Origin: Candidatus Bandiella woodruffii
GTDB lineage: Bacteria; Pseudomonadota; Alphaproteobacteria; Rickettsiales; Midichloriaceae
Assembly (NCBI RefSeq): GCF_034359465.1
Contig: NZ_CP110820.1
Coordinates: 434,001 to 498,000 of the forward strand
Direction of reading: 5' to 3'
DNA length: 64,000 nt
Part shown: positions 1-9,131 of the stretch, piece after piece
How the letters are laid out: each line of letters starts with the position of its first letter
Position numbering within the stretch: position 1 is the first letter of the stretch
The notes under the pieces: model-generated
What the model was told of the DNA's origin: nothing
Database searches by the model: none
Seen by the model: the letters and a program-made list of their open reading frames with translations, nothing else
Made by a program: the position numbers and the translations under genes

Positions 1-831
1 ATAGAGCTAAGTTCAGTAACTAATATGTTGGGGATGGTTAGCCTTGAGTATATTTATGACATTTTTAATGCAATCATCGATGGAGATGTGAAAAAACCCC
101 TGGGAATTGTAAAAAACTTATATGAAAAAGGTGCTGAGCCAAGCATGATACTGCAGGAGCTTATTGAGATTACACATAAGGCATCTTTATGCAAAATAGG
201 TGATATGAAAGAGTTGATATTATCTGACTATGAGCTTGCTAACTGTAAAAATTTATCTGAGAGGCTATCCGTAGTTACGTTATCAAGGCTGTGGCAGATG
301 TTTAATAAGTCCCTGGTTGAGATGAAATCAAGTCATAATGAGTTTTACACCCTTGAGATGACCATTATTAGAATTGTTTATGCCAACCTCTTAATCTCGC
401 CTGAAGATATTTTAAAAGACCTTGGAAAAAACAGCGATTATCAACCACAAGAAGAAGTAAAAAAAAAACGTGATTTTCAAACAATAGATGATTTGTTCGC
501 CATACTTGAGGAGAAAATGGAAATGATGTTGTGCCACACAATAAAACACGATCTTTTTATCGTGGAATTTAAAATGGGGTATATGAAGATTGATGCAAGT
601 AATAGCTTACAATATAATAAACAAGAGCTGTTAAAGAAATTAAAGGCTGCAACTGGAATTGACTGGGTTATAGAAAGTAATAATCTTGAACCTGGTATAA
701 ATTATGGGCAAGAGGAAGATAAGAGAATTAAAGCAAAAAAAGACCATATAAAAAACAATTCATTGGTGAAAGAAATACTTAAAAGCTTTCCAGAAACTGA
801 AATTAGTGATATTAGACTAACAAACGAATAG
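1..831 (+). CDS. dnaX: DNA polymerase III subunit gamma/tau, C-terminal part (cut by window edge)
   Basis: The frame is open to the first base, so the gene starts outside the window and only about 276 C-terminal residues are visible. They begin in the stretch that follows the AAA+ ATPase module (a VTNMLG-type motif as in other DnaX proteins), run through the helical collar domain III that makes the clamp-loader oligomer, and end in a lysine-rich tail like the tau region that contacts polymerase. Clamp-loader function is known for the family. The next gene, ybaB, starts 20 bases downstream, the usual dnaX-ybaB order in bacteria, which supports the call. The C-terminal domain is weakly conserved, so identification rests on the collar region plus synteny. 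Confidence 0.88.
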   Translation: MELSSVTNMLGMVSLEYIYDIFNAIIDGDVKKPLGIVKNLYEKGAEPSMILQELIEITHKASLCKIGDMKELILSDYELANCKNLSERLSVVTLSRLWQMFNKSLVEMKSSHNEFYTLEMTIIRIVYANLLISPEDILKDLGKNSDYQPQEEVKKKRDFQTIDDLFAILEEKMEMMLCHTIKHDLFIVEFKMGYMKIDASNSLQYNKQELLKKLKAATGIDWVIESNNLEPGINYGQEEDKRIKAKKDHIKNNSLVKEILKSFPETEISDIRLTNE

Positions 832-851
832 CAACAAATACCTGGTATTTT

Positions 852-1163
852 ATGAATATACAGCAAATGATGAAACAAGCCCAATCAATGCAAAAAAAGA
901 TGCAGGAACTGCAAAAAACTATGGAAGAAACAAATTTTACTGGAACTTCCGGTGGTGGAATGGTAACAATTACAGCCACCGGCAAAGGCGAAATTAAGAA
1001 AGTGCAAATTGATAAAAGTCTACTTGTTCCAGACGAGGTGGAAGTGCTTGAGGATTTGATTGTCGCAGCTTTTAATAACGCAAAACACAATTCTGATCAA
1101 TATAGTAATGACGCCATCAACAAACTTGGTATCTCACCAAATTTACTAAAGGGGATGATTTAG
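852..1163 (+). CDS. ybaB: YbaB/EbfC family nucleoid-associated protein
   Basis: A 103-residue protein of normal family length. It starts with a charged, Gln/Met-rich helix (NIQQMMKQAQSMQKKMQELQ), continues with the beta-strand core containing GGGMVTITATGKGEI, and ends with PNLLKGMI. YbaB proteins form dimers that bind DNA without strong sequence preference, and the gene is usually coupled to dnaX and recR in replication and repair operons. Here it follows dnaX by 20 bases and is probably cotranscribed; recR is not adjacent. The ATG is preceded by no strong Shine-Dalgarno, but the start matches the family. No gene follows for 250 bases. Confidence 0.93.
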   Translation: MNIQQMMKQAQSMQKKMQELQKTMEETNFTGTSGGGMVTITATGKGEIKKVQIDKSLLVPDEVEVLEDLIVAAFNNAKHNSDQYSNDAINKLGISPNLLKGMI

Positions 1164-1338
1164 TTGGGGAGATAACTTACAAAATAGCAACCTCACCACT
1201 CAAGGTTAAAGGAATGTTGAGTAAACTATGTCAAAGAATAAAATTTATATGGTCATAAAGATAAGATCACAGAAAAGTCAAAATTAATTTGCAAATTCAG
1301 GCAAACTAAATTGACGCTCCGCCTATCTAAAAGAACCT
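1164..1338. other. intergenic spacer between ybaB and corA
   Basis: No open frame with a credible start and no recognisable RNA or terminator is visible here. The corA promoter follows directly. Confidence 0.4.
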
Positions 1339-1367
1339 TTGACATAAAACACTATTAATAATATAAG
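1339..1367 (+). promoter_or_regulatory. sigma-70-type promoter for corA
   Basis: A consensus -35 TTGACA (1339-1344) is followed after exactly 17 bases by TATAAG (1362-1367). The corA start codon lies 47 bases further down, so corA seems to have its own promoter separate from dnaX-ybaB. Confidence 0.65.
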
Positions 1368-1414
1368 CTTAATGGTTCTGTGGTACCATCAGTAATGAAT
1401 TAAAATAAATTGGT

Positions 1415-2401
1415 ATGATTGTAGTATTATTTCAAAATAAATTTAAAGAGAATGAAAAGAGGGAGATAAGGTTAAATGATCCTTTACCCGAGAATACTAT
1501 ATGGATTGACCTCATAGAACATCAGCCTGAAGAAGAAAAGTACATTGAAAGAATATTAAATATTGAAGCACCTACTGAAGAAGAAATGGGTAAATTTGAG
1601 GTCATCAGCCCGTTTTATATGGAAAACGGAGTGCATTATATGACCGTGACAGTTTTGGATAAGGCAAGTGAAGATTATCCAGATAGTATCGCTGTAACTT
1701 TTATTTTGACGGACAAGCATTTGATCACTGCCAGGTATGACAAACCAAAATCATTCGATTATTTAAACTCCTGGATTTTAAGGAATAAGACGAAGTCATT
1801 TCAGCCAGAGTATGTGTTGACCACCACAGTCGACTTTATGGTCAGTTGCTGTGCTGATATTTTGGAAGAAGTTGGGAACGAGACTGACGCTTTGTTAAAA
1901 GTTGTGTTTGAAAAGCCTATCGATAGAAAGAAAAACTCGTCTGAATTTTACAACGACATAATCAGAAGAATCGGTTATGCTGGTAACATCATATCCAAAA
2001 ATCGTGAAAGTTTGGTTAGTCTGAATCGAATGATAATATATTTTAGCCAGATCGATGACGCAAAATATATGAATAAAAAAGATTCAAGGTTAAGAATAAA
2101 ACACCTTTCTAGGGAAATTGGTTCGTTAAGTGAATATGCTAATTTTCTTTCTCAAAGGACCAGTTTTCTGCTGGATGCAACACTTGGTATGATATCGGTT
2201 GAGCAAAACATCATAATCAAGGCATTTACAGTTGCTGCAGCAGTATTTATGCCCCCAACACTAATTGCAAGTGTATATGGAATGAACTTTAAATATATGC
2301 CTGAACTTAATTTTGCTTTTGGTTATCCATTATCCTTACTTTTTATACTTATCTCTGCGTTAATTCCATATTTTTATTTTAAGAGAAAAGGATGGCTGTA
2401 A
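1415..2401 (+). CDS. corA: CorA-family magnesium/divalent cation transporter
   Basis: A 328-residue inner-membrane protein of normal CorA length. A long acidic cytoplasmic N-terminal domain (roughly 1-260) is followed by two C-terminal membrane helices. The signature YGMN lies at 288-291 after the first helix (AAAVFMPPTLIASV), and the second helix ends in a basic tail, KRKGWL. CorA pentamers pass Mg2+, and some relatives Co2+ or Ni2+, driven by membrane potential; the GMN loop is the selectivity filter. A consensus promoter lies just upstream. The gene is convergent with the two tRNA genes on the other strand, with an interspersed repeat between them. Confidence 0.93.
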   Translation: MIVVLFQNKFKENEKREIRLNDPLPENTIWIDLIEHQPEEEKYIERILNIEAPTEEEMGKFEVISPFYMENGVHYMTVTVLDKASEDYPDSIAVTFILTDKHLITARYDKPKSFDYLNSWILRNKTKSFQPEYVLTTTVDFMVSCCADILEEVGNETDALLKVVFEKPIDRKKNSSEFYNDIIRRIGYAGNIISKNRESLVSLNRMIIYFSQIDDAKYMNKKDSRLRIKHLSREIGSLSEYANFLSQRTSFLLDATLGMISVEQNIIIKAFTVAAAVFMPPTLIASVYGMNFKYMPELNFAFGYPLSLLFILISALIPYFYFKRKGWL

Positions 2402-2409
2402 CAGATAAA

Positions 2410-2668
2410 ATACAGCTCTAGTGAATCAAAATGGGGAAATGCCTAGACAACAGATAACTTCGAAAAGAACTAGAAGTTACATACCGCATTAACTTGAAGA
2501 GTTGGCGTTGTCATACTTCAGACTTCGCATAAGGCCTCTGTATACTCCGATAACTTGAAAAATTGGCGTCGTCATACTTCGGATTTCGCATAACGTTTAG
2601 GTACATATGTATGCGCCTCATGCTCATCGCTTGTATTCCTAGCTCTTTTCCAAGTTATCGGAGTATAT
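2410..2668. repeat. interspersed palindromic repeat, one decayed and one better copy
   Basis: The better copy, about 2544-2668, is bounded by inverted ends: TATACTCCGATAACTTG at the left and CAAGTTATCGGAGTATA at the right. Its core matches the repeats near 39.3, 46.7 and 48.3 kb. A decayed copy precedes it (about 2410-2543, with AACTTGAAGAGTTGGCG and CATACTTCAGACTTCGCAT). It lies between convergent corA and tRNA-Ala and explains this 320-base gap. Confidence 0.75.
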
Positions 2669-2721
2669 AAAGGCGCTTGAAATTTAAAAGATTTTCTACT
2701 GGAAAAAGCTTGTTTAAGAAA

Positions 2722-2797
2722 TGGTGGAGGCAAACGGATTCGAACCGATGACCCTCTGCTTGCAAAGCAGATGCTCTACCAACTGAGCTATGCCCCC
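2722..2797 (-). tRNA. tRNA-Ala (anticodon TGC)
   Basis: On the minus strand, 76 nt including an encoded CCA end. The acceptor GGGGGCA pairs with TGCCTCC, the D-loop has AGCTCAGTTGGTAGAGC, the anticodon loop is TTTGCAA (TGC, Ala) and the T-arm contains GGTTCGAATCC. It lies 4 nt from tRNA-Gly, so the two are probably one transcript. Confidence 0.97.
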
Positions 2798-2801
2798 GCA
2801 T

Positions 2802-2876
2802 TGGAGCGGGCGAAGGGAGTCGAACCCTCGACCCCAACCTTGGCAAGGTTGTGCTCTACCACTGAGCTACGCCCGC
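2802..2876 (-). tRNA. tRNA-Gly (anticodon GCC)
   Basis: On the minus strand, 75 nt with encoded CCA. The acceptor GCGGGCG pairs with CGCCCGC, the D-arm has AGCTCAGTGGTAGAGC, the anticodon loop reads TTGCCAA (GCC, Gly) and the T-arm contains GGTTCGACTCC. It is transcribed just ahead of tRNA-Ala. Confidence 0.97.
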
Positions 2877-3043
2877 CCTTACCTGTGTAAACCCCAATAT
2901 ACTTAATTATTGATTAAATGCAACTTTATTATTACACCAATAGTATAATAAATTGGGAGTGTTGCCATAAGATAGATAAGATGCTAAAATGAATATAGCG
3001 AGCAACAAAGAAAATAGAGATATGAATACAGAGTGTAAAAAAT

Positions 3044-3875
3044 GGCTCTGTCGCATCTGTAATATGATGCAAAAACTTTCAAATTATTTGTATATTTTTC
3101 CATTAAGCAGTTAGTGAAAGAAATTTATCAAAGTCAGAATTATAATTGTCATTGTCAGCAAGTTGTCCTTTTTTAATCATGTGCAAGAGCTCTATTCCTG
3201 CAATAGTCCTGGCGGCACTTCTAAAGGATTTGAAACCAAGCATCGGTCTAGTTCGTTTCTTTACAAATCTGTGATCGCCTTCTATCCTATTGTTTAGATA
3301 TTTGTTATGCCTAATTTCTATTTGGTCTTCTTTAGATAATGGCTTATTGATCGAATTCAAAGCAGAAGTATTAGAGCCACTTTTATCTATATTAACCTTT
3401 ATAGGCTGGCCACTAGATTTAATTGCTTTCCTGAAAAACGCTTTAGCTGCCCTTTTATCTCTTTTTGCTCTTAGCATAAAATCTATGGTATCCCCGTATT
3501 TATCAACTGCTCTATACAAATAGACCCATTTACCTTTAACCTTGATATATGTCTCGTCCATTCTCCAGCTGCCGTTGACTGGCTTTTTTCTTTTTCTGAA
3601 TCTTCCTTCAAGTATTGGCATAAACTTTACTACCCATCTTTGTAGAGTGGCGTGATCTATGTTGAGTCCTCTCAACCCGCCTATCTCTTCTATCTCTCTG
3701 TAACTTAAAGAATATCTTCCTTTCATATACAGCGATACCATAATGATTTCTGCGCCATATTCATGGTTCTTAAAATACTTCATTAATTTTGGGTCTACTT
3801 TAAACATTATTACCAGCAACTATTTCTTTCAGAATATCAAAAATTCTTATGTGTTTCAACAGATGCGACAGAACC
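3044..3875 (-). mobile_element. IS6-family element, copy 1
   Basis: This is an 832-bp element with inverted ends GGCTCTGTCGCATCTGT and, at the far end, ACAGATGCGACAGAACC. It carries one full transposase gene. Its left flank TAAAAAAT (3036-3043) is not repeated at its own right edge (TGGGTGGT), but reappears at the right edge of the same-orientation copy at 33802-34633. Confidence 0.95.
3103..3819 (-). CDS. IS6-family transposase
   Basis: A single-frame DDE transposase of 238 residues (or 234 from MFKVDP). It has an N-terminal HTH-like region (YSLSYREIEEIGG) and catalytic residues in WRMDETYIKVKG, NIDKSGSN and NRIEGDHR. The translation is identical in all four copies in the window, so this looks functional. 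IS26-like relatives move replicatively and make cointegrates. Confidence 0.95.
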   Translation of the reverse strand: MLVIMFKVDPKLMKYFKNHEYGAEIIMVSLYMKGRYSLSYREIEEIGGLRGLNIDHATLQRWVVKFMPILEGRFRKRKKPVNGSWRMDETYIKVKGKWVYLYRAVDKYGDTIDFMLRAKRDKRAAKAFFRKAIKSSGQPIKVNIDKSGSNTSALNSINKPLSKEDQIEIRHNKYLNNRIEGDHRFVKKRTRPMLGFKSFRSAARTIAGIELLHMIKKGQLADNDNYNSDFDKFLSLTA

Positions 3876-4222
3876 TGGGTGGTTGGTAAGCGTAACGTTA
3901 CAACCTTTAGAAAATTGTGGAAAATCATAAGTAGAGATAATTGCACTTATTACACAGACGATTGGTCTGTTTATTCAGAGGTTATACCTCGCCATCAACA
4001 TGTTGTTGGCAAACAACATACACTCTCAATTGAGTCCAATAACTCAAACACAAGGCACAGAATTGCAAGAATGACCAGAAAAACAAAGGTAGTTTCAAAA
4101 TCTGAAGAAGTTGTCGATCTTACGATTAAGCTCTGGGTACATTTTGAGGATAACAATAATTTCCTAAGTGAGCAGGGCAATTTTATATCTATCTTTGGCT
4201 AACACTCTGATATGCTCTATTA

Positions 4223-4263
4223 CTTTATAACCTCAATTCTGGATTAGAGTTGAGGTTATAAAG
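4223..4263. terminator. inverted repeat over the murG stop codon
   Basis: A perfect 14-bp inverted repeat (CTTTATAACCTCAA at 4223-4236 and its complement at 4250-4263) with a 13-nt loop. It covers the murG stop codon. No T-tract follows on the minus strand, so intrinsic termination is uncertain; it may instead protect the mRNA 3' end. Confidence 0.4.
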
Positions 4264-5345
4264 TTGGTAATCATATCTGCGGCATTGATATGAATACTAG
4301 TATATTTCGCATTATATGATGTTTCTATATTCTTTATTTTTTGTTGATCATTTAAAAAATCTTTTAAACAATTACTAAGCCAATCAATACTAAAACCATT
4401 TTCTTCTTTGAATATAATTTTCGAATTATCGGATAAAAATTTGGCATTATGGTATTGATGATTATCTTTCGCTTTTGCAAATGGAACTACAATTGCTGCC
4501 TTTTGAAAGGACATTAATTCTGCTATGGAAGATGCACCTGCTCTTATAATTAACAAATCATGCTGTTGATATAATTCCGCAATATTTTTGAAAAAAGAGG
4601 CTACTTGATATCCACAAAGGGTTTTTTTATAGGTATTAATAGTGCCATCAATTAAATTATTTCTTGTTTGTTGGGTGATTTGAATTTTCTTTTGAAGAGA
4701 CTGATCTAAATTAAGTATCGCTTGTGGTATAACATCGCTAAATATTCTTGCACCTTGGCTTCCACCAATTACTAAAATCTTGAATAATTTTTTATTTTTC
4801 TCTGGTTTCTTAGAATTGATCAAAGTAATTATTTTACTCCGAAGTGGCAAACCTGCTAACACAACTTTTTTTATATATTTACTACTAATTTGTTTGGTGT
4901 TTGGAAAAGATATCAGTAAATTTTTGGCAAATGGTAAAAAAAGTTTGTTGATTTGCCCCAGAGAAGAATTTTGCTCATGCAATATCAAGGGAATACGAAA
5001 AATCACTGCGCTTAGCGCAGCTGGCAAAGTTGGGTATCCCCCAAAAGACATAATCAATTTGGGACGATTTAACAAAAAGGTGATTGAAATTTTGACAGTG
5101 CTAAAAAACAAAAGCAAAATGTTGATCAGCTTATTTATAATACCTGATCTAGGAGCAATAGACGTAATAATAAAAGTCTTCGTTTTTAGGAACGCTCCCT
5201 CTAAAAGTGATAAAACTCTTTTGTCACATACAAGCTGTATATCATATCCATTTTGCTTTAGTTTTTCTGCAATGGCTTCAGCAGGGAACAAATGGCCTCC
5301 TGTACCCCCTGCAGCCAAAACAATCAACCCCTTTCCTTTACTCAT
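4233..5345 (-). CDS. murG: UDP-N-acetylglucosamine transferase MurG (lipid II synthesis)
   Basis: A 370-residue GT-B fold glycosyltransferase. It adds GlcNAc from UDP-GlcNAc to undecaprenyl-PP-MurNAc-pentapeptide at the inner face of the cytoplasmic membrane, giving lipid II. The N-terminal G-loop GGTGGHLFPAEA (13-24) and C-domain motifs GGSQGAR, RAGASSIAELM and KDNHQYHNA (UDP-GlcNAc binding) are present, and length is normal. The 3' end of nrdR overlaps its start by 8 bases, so the two form one transcript. With the D,D-carboxypeptidase at 35.4 kb this indicates that peptidoglycan is still made, which is not universal in Rickettsiales. It ends at an IS1 scar 23 bases downstream. Confidence 0.96.
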   Translation of the reverse strand: MSKGKGLIVLAAGGTGGHLFPAEAIAEKLKQNGYDIQLVCDKRVLSLLEGAFLKTKTFIITSIAPRSGIINKLINILLLFFSTVKISITFLLNRPKLIMSFGGYPTLPAALSAVIFRIPLILHEQNSSLGQINKLFLPFAKNLLISFPNTKQISSKYIKKVVLAGLPLRSKIITLINSKKPEKNKKLFKILVIGGSQGARIFSDVIPQAILNLDQSLQKKIQITQQTRNNLIDGTINTYKKTLCGYQVASFFKNIAELYQQHDLLIIRAGASSIAELMSFQKAAIVVPFAKAKDNHQYHNAKFLSDNSKIIFKEENGFSIDWLSNCLKDFLNDQQKIKNIETSYNAKYTSIHINAADMITNFITSTLIQN

Positions 5346-5802
5346 CGTTTTTACTATGTCCCAAAGTTTGTATCAACTCCTTAAAATCTCGTACCTCTTT
5401 GAAATCCATGTATACTGATGCATACCTGACATATGCCACTTGATCTATTTCTATTAATTCTTTCATAACCAACTCTCCAATGATTTTTGAGGTTATTTCT
5501 CCTTCTCCATATTTTTGAATTTTTTTAATTATATTAGATACAATGTTTTCTAGGTCGTTATGATTAAGGCGTCTTTTTCTTGTGGCTATTTCAAGAGAGC
5601 GTAATAGTTTTTGTGCATCCAATGGTCTTTTTTCACCACTTCTTTTTATCACTTTGATCTCCCTTACTTCCACTGCTTCATAGGTTGTAAATCTGGCGCC
5701 ACAATTGTTGCAGAACCTTCTGCGTTTTATGTTTATATTGTCATCAGATGGTCTAGAATCCTTTACTTGCGTATCTAAAAAATCGCAAAACGGGCATTTC
5801 AT
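5338..5802 (-). CDS. nrdR: transcriptional repressor NrdR
   Basis: A 154-residue protein of standard NrdR length. The N-terminal zinc ribbon has CPFC (C3, C6) and CNNC (C31, C34), followed by an ATP-cone (about 49-139, VIKRSGEKRPLDAQKLLRSL). NrdR senses ATP/dATP and represses ribonucleotide reductase genes by binding paired 16-bp NrdR boxes. Two good NrdR boxes lie upstream of nrdA in this window (52758-52814), so regulator and target are both visible. It is the first gene of an nrdR-murG pair overlapping by 8 bases. Confidence 0.96.
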   Translation of the reverse strand: MKCPFCDFLDTQVKDSRPSDDNINIKRRRFCNNCGARFTTYEAVEVREIKVIKRSGEKRPLDAQKLLRSLEIATRKRRLNHNDLENIVSNIIKKIQKYGEGEITSKIIGELVMKELIEIDQVAYVRYASVYMDFKEVRDFKELIQTLGHSKNDE

Positions 5803-5914
5803 ACTTTAATCAAAAAACTAATAATTGGCTGAATTTTAGCATACATCAATGAATTAACTAGTCAAATAATGGATTTTTTATTATAATGGTGGAGTGATTT
5901 TATTAGGTGTGTTA

Positions 5915-6170
5915 GATAGTGTCGTCATGAGATTTGTGGTATAATATGAAAGAAAAGATAAATCAGGAGTAAAAATCGATTTAGGGCTACATAGGCATGA
6001 TATAACAGATAATATGTGGGATTTGATAAAGGATCATTTGCCAGGAAGGGAAGGTACGTGGGGAGGTTTGGCACATAATAACAGAAGATTCATTAACGCA
6101 GTATTTTGGATATTAAGAACAGGTTCTCCCTGGAGAGATTTGCCTTCAGAATATGGAGGATGGAAAAATA
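5915..6170 (+). mobile_element. IS427-type element, left 256 bp only
   Basis: It begins with the element end GATAGTGTCGTCATGAG and is cut after 256 bases by an IS6 copy. The rest of this element is nowhere to be found beyond that IS6, so an adjacent deletion is likely. Its transposase start codon is mutated (ATC for ATG) relative to complete copies. This is the outermost shell of the nest reaching to 9190. Confidence 0.93.
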
Positions 6171-7213
6171 GGTTCTGTCGCATCTGTTGAAACACATAAG
6201 AATTTTTGATATTCTGAAAGGGGAGTGTTGCCATAAGATAGATAAGATGCTAAAATGAATATAGCGAGCAACAAAGAAAATAGAAATATGAATACAGTAA
6301 AAAGATACCAAGACCAACAGTGCCGGAAGAATTGAGAGAAGTTGAAATAGATGAGATGTGGCATTTTGTAGATTCAAAAAAAACAAATTATGGATATGGA
6401 AAGCCTATAGTAGGGAGCTCAAGAGAGTTGTTGCCTGGGTGGTTGGTAAGCGTAACGTTACAACCTTTAGAAAATTGTGGAAAATCATAAGTAGAGATAA
6501 TTGCACTTATTACACAGACGATTGGTCTGTTTATTCAGAGGTTATACCTCGCCATCAACATGTTGTTGGCAAACAACATACACTCTCAATTGAGTCCAAT
6601 AACTCAAACACAAGGCACAGAATTGCAAGAATGACCAGAAAAACAAAGGTAGTTTCAAAATCTGAAGAAGTTGTCGATCTTACGATTAAGCTCTGGCTAC
6701 ATTTTGAGGATAACAATAATTTCCTAGATAGTGTCGTCATGAGATTTGTGGTATAATATGAAAGAAAAGATAAATCAGGAGTAAAAATGGATTTAGGGCT
6801 ACATAGGCATGATATAACAGATAATATGTGGGATTTGATAAAGGATCATTTGCCAGGAAGGGAAGGTACGTGGGGAGGTTTGGCACATAATAACAGAAGA
6901 TTCATTAACGCAGTATTTTGGATATTAAGAACAGGTTCTCCCTGGAGAGATTTGCCTTCAGAATATGGAGGATGGAAAAATACACATAAAAGATTTTGCA
7001 GATGGAGAGACAAAAGGATATGGGAGGCTTTATTGGAGATATTTGTGAAAGAACCTGATATGGAATGGTTAATGATAGACGCAAGTCATAGTAAAGTGCA
7101 TCCACATGCTTCAGGTGCAAAAGGCGGCAATCAAGATATGAGTCGTACAAAAGGGGGCTCAATACAAAGATTCACCTTGCCGTGGATTCACATGGTATGC
7201 CACTCAAAGTTAT

Positions 7214-8000
7214 GGGAGTGTTGCCATAAGATAGATAAGATGCTAAAATGAATATAGCGAGCAACAAAGAAAATAGAAATATGAATACAGAGTGTAAAAA
7301 ATGCAGTAGCAGTAAATACGTTAAGAATGGTAACATTAGGGGTATGCAAAGGTATAAATGCAAAGAGTGTGGATGTAATTTTACAAGCACTAAATTAAGA
7401 GGCTGTTCGCCAGAGATGAAGGCTCTGGCAGTGTTATTGTACAGCATGGGAAAAAGTAGCTTTAGATGGCTAGGGAAATTATTTAAAGTAGCTCATACTA
7501 GCGTATATAAGTGGATAATACTGTATGCTAAAAAGATACCAAGACCAACAGTGCCGGAAGAATTGAGAGAAGTTGAAATAGATGAGATGTGGCATTTTGT
7601 AGATTCAAAAAAAACAAATTATGGATATGGAAAGCCTATAGTAGGGAGCTCAAGAGAGTTGTTGCCTGGGTGGTTGGTAAGCGTAACGTTACAACCTTTA
7701 GAAAATTGTGGAAAATCATAAGTAGAGATAATTGCAGTTATTACACAGACGATTGGTCTGTTTATTCAGAGGTTATACCTCGCCATCAACATGTTGTTGG
7801 CAAACAACATACACTCTCAATTGAGTCCAATAACTCAAACACAAGGCACAGAATTGCAAGAATGACCAGAAAAACAAAGGTAGTTTCAAAATCTGAAGAA
7901 GTTGTCGATCTTACGATTAAGCTCTGGCTACATTTTGAGGATAACAATAATTTCCTAAGTGAGCAGGGCAATTTTATATCTATCTTTGGCTAACACTCTG
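7214..8000 (+). mobile_element. intact IS1-B element (787 bp), innermost of the nest
   Basis: Ends are GGGAGTGTTGCC and GGCTAACACTCTG, flanked by the 8-bp duplication AAAGTTAT (7206-7213 and 8001-8008). Both transposase frames are open. Confidence 0.97.
7248..7993 (+). CDS. IS1-family transposase, InsA/InsB-like, made by -1 frameshift
   Basis: The first frame (7248-7721) carries a zinc ribbon (CKKCSSSKYVKNG, CKECGCNF) and an HTH. The second frame is -1 relative to it and ends at 7993; it carries the IS1 catalytic signature DEMWHF, YTDDWSVY and the downstream Arg/Lys-rich stretch. An A8 run followed by C lies where the frames overlap (about 7606-7614), fitting -1 slippage as in IS1. Confidence 0.93.
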
Positions 8001-8414
8001 AAAGTTATTATCACAAAAGGCTCAGAAGCTGATTGCAAGCAGGCTGTTAATCTTATTGAAGAGATGAAAGCTGAGTACTTACTAGCCGACAGAGGGTACG
8101 ATGTTAATTACATAATTGACCATGCCCAAGAATTGGGCATGAGAGTTGTTATTCCTCCTAAAAAGAACAGAATCACCCAGAGAAAATACGATAAAGATTT
8201 ATACAAAATAAGGCATATTGTAGAAAACACCTTTCTTCATCTTAAAAGATGGAGGGGAATTGCAACCAGATATGCTAAAAATTCAGCTTCTTTCCTTGCC
8301 GCAATTCAGATTAGATGTTTATCTCTTTGGCTTAAAATCTCATGACGACATTATCTAAGTGAGCAGGGCAATTTTATATCTATCTTTGGCTAACACTCTG
8401 TCTGAAAGAAATAG

Positions 8415-9131
8415 TTGCTGGTAATAATGTTTAAAGTAGACCCAAAATTAATGAAGTATTTTAAGAACCATGAATATGGCGCAGAAATCATTATGGTATC
8501 GCTGTATATGAAAGGAAGATATTCTTTAAGTTACAGAGAGATAGAAGAGATAGGCGGGTTGAGAGGACTCAACATAGATCACGCCACTCTACAAAGATGG
8601 GTAGTAAAGTTTATGCCAATACTTGAAGGAAGATTCAGAAAAAGAAAAAAGCCAGTCAACGGCAGCTGGAGAATGGACGAGACATATATCAAGGTTAAAG
8701 GTAAATGGGTCTATTTGTATAGAGCAGTTGATAAATACGGGGATACCATAGATTTTATGCTAAGAGCAAAAAGAGATAAAAGGGCAGCTAAAGCGTTTTT
8801 CAGGAAAGCAATTAAATCTAGTGGCCAGCCTATAAAGGTTAATATAGATAAAAGTGGCTCTAATACTTCTGCTTTGAATTCGATCAATAAGCCATTATCT
8901 AAAGAAGACCAAATAGAAATTAGGCATAACAAATATCTAAACAATAGGATAGAAGGCGATCACAGATTTGTAAAGAAACGAACTAGACCGATGCTTGGTT
9001 TCAAATCCTTTAGAAGTGCCGCCAGGACTATTGCAGGAATAGAGCTCTTGCACATGATTAAAAAAGGACAACTTGCTGACAATGACAATTATAATTCTGA
9101 CTTTGATAAATTTCTTTCACTAACTGCTTAA
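8415..9131 (+). CDS. IS6-family transposase
   Basis: A 238-residue transposase identical to the other three IS6 copies, intact despite the nested insertion 5' of it. Confidence 0.95.
   Translation: MLVIMFKVDPKLMKYFKNHEYGAEIIMVSLYMKGRYSLSYREIEEIGGLRGLNIDHATLQRWVVKFMPILEGRFRKRKKPVNGSWRMDETYIKVKGKWVYLYRAVDKYGDTIDFMLRAKRDKRAAKAFFRKAIKSSGQPIKVNIDKSGSNTSALNSINKPLSKEDQIEIRHNKYLNNRIEGDHRFVKKRTRPMLGFKSFRSAARTIAGIELLHMIKKGQLADNDNYNSDFDKFLSLTA

Larger units (their letters stand above)
2955..4209 (+). mobile_element. IS1-B remnant with IS6 in place of its middle
   Basis: The left IS1-B end (GGGAGTGTTGCC, 2955-3043, element bases 1-89) and the right 334 bases (3876-4209, ending GGCTAACACTCTG) flank an IS6 copy. 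The central part of the element, including most of the first frame, is missing. The residual right part still encodes the InsB-like catalytic half (TDDW and the downstream Glu region). The flanks (AATAAATT and ATATGCTC) do not match, so the two halves need not come from one insertion. Confidence 0.9.
6727..8355 (+). mobile_element. IS427-type element split by IS1-B
   Basis: Removing the nested IS1-B and one 8-bp duplication leaves 834 bp, the length of the intact copies. Ends are GATAGTGTCGTCATGAG and CATGACGACATTATC. It duplicated a TA dinucleotide (6725-6726 and 8356-8357) in the host IS1 derivative. Its transposase is interrupted and inactive. Confidence 0.95.
6221..8400 (+). mobile_element. 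549-bp IS1-B deletion derivative, split by an IS427-type element
   Basis: The parts 6221-6726 and 8358-8400 total 549 bp, 238 bp less than the intact element. The deletion removes the zinc-ribbon and HTH part of the first frame, joining GAATACAG directly to TAAAAAGATACC. Perfect 8-bp flanks TCTGAAAG prove transposition. The same breakpoints recur at 34676-35224. It cannot encode a full transposase and must have moved with an enzyme supplied in trans, unless the deletion arose here first. Confidence 0.93.

Noticed and set aside
1164-1414. Possible riboswitch or small RNA before corA
   Set aside because: Apart from the promoter no conserved Mg2+-sensor structure or other known RNA fold could be recognised.
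2655-2846. 63-codon minus-strand frame over the tRNA genes
   Set aside because: Both tRNAs fold completely and explain the sequence.
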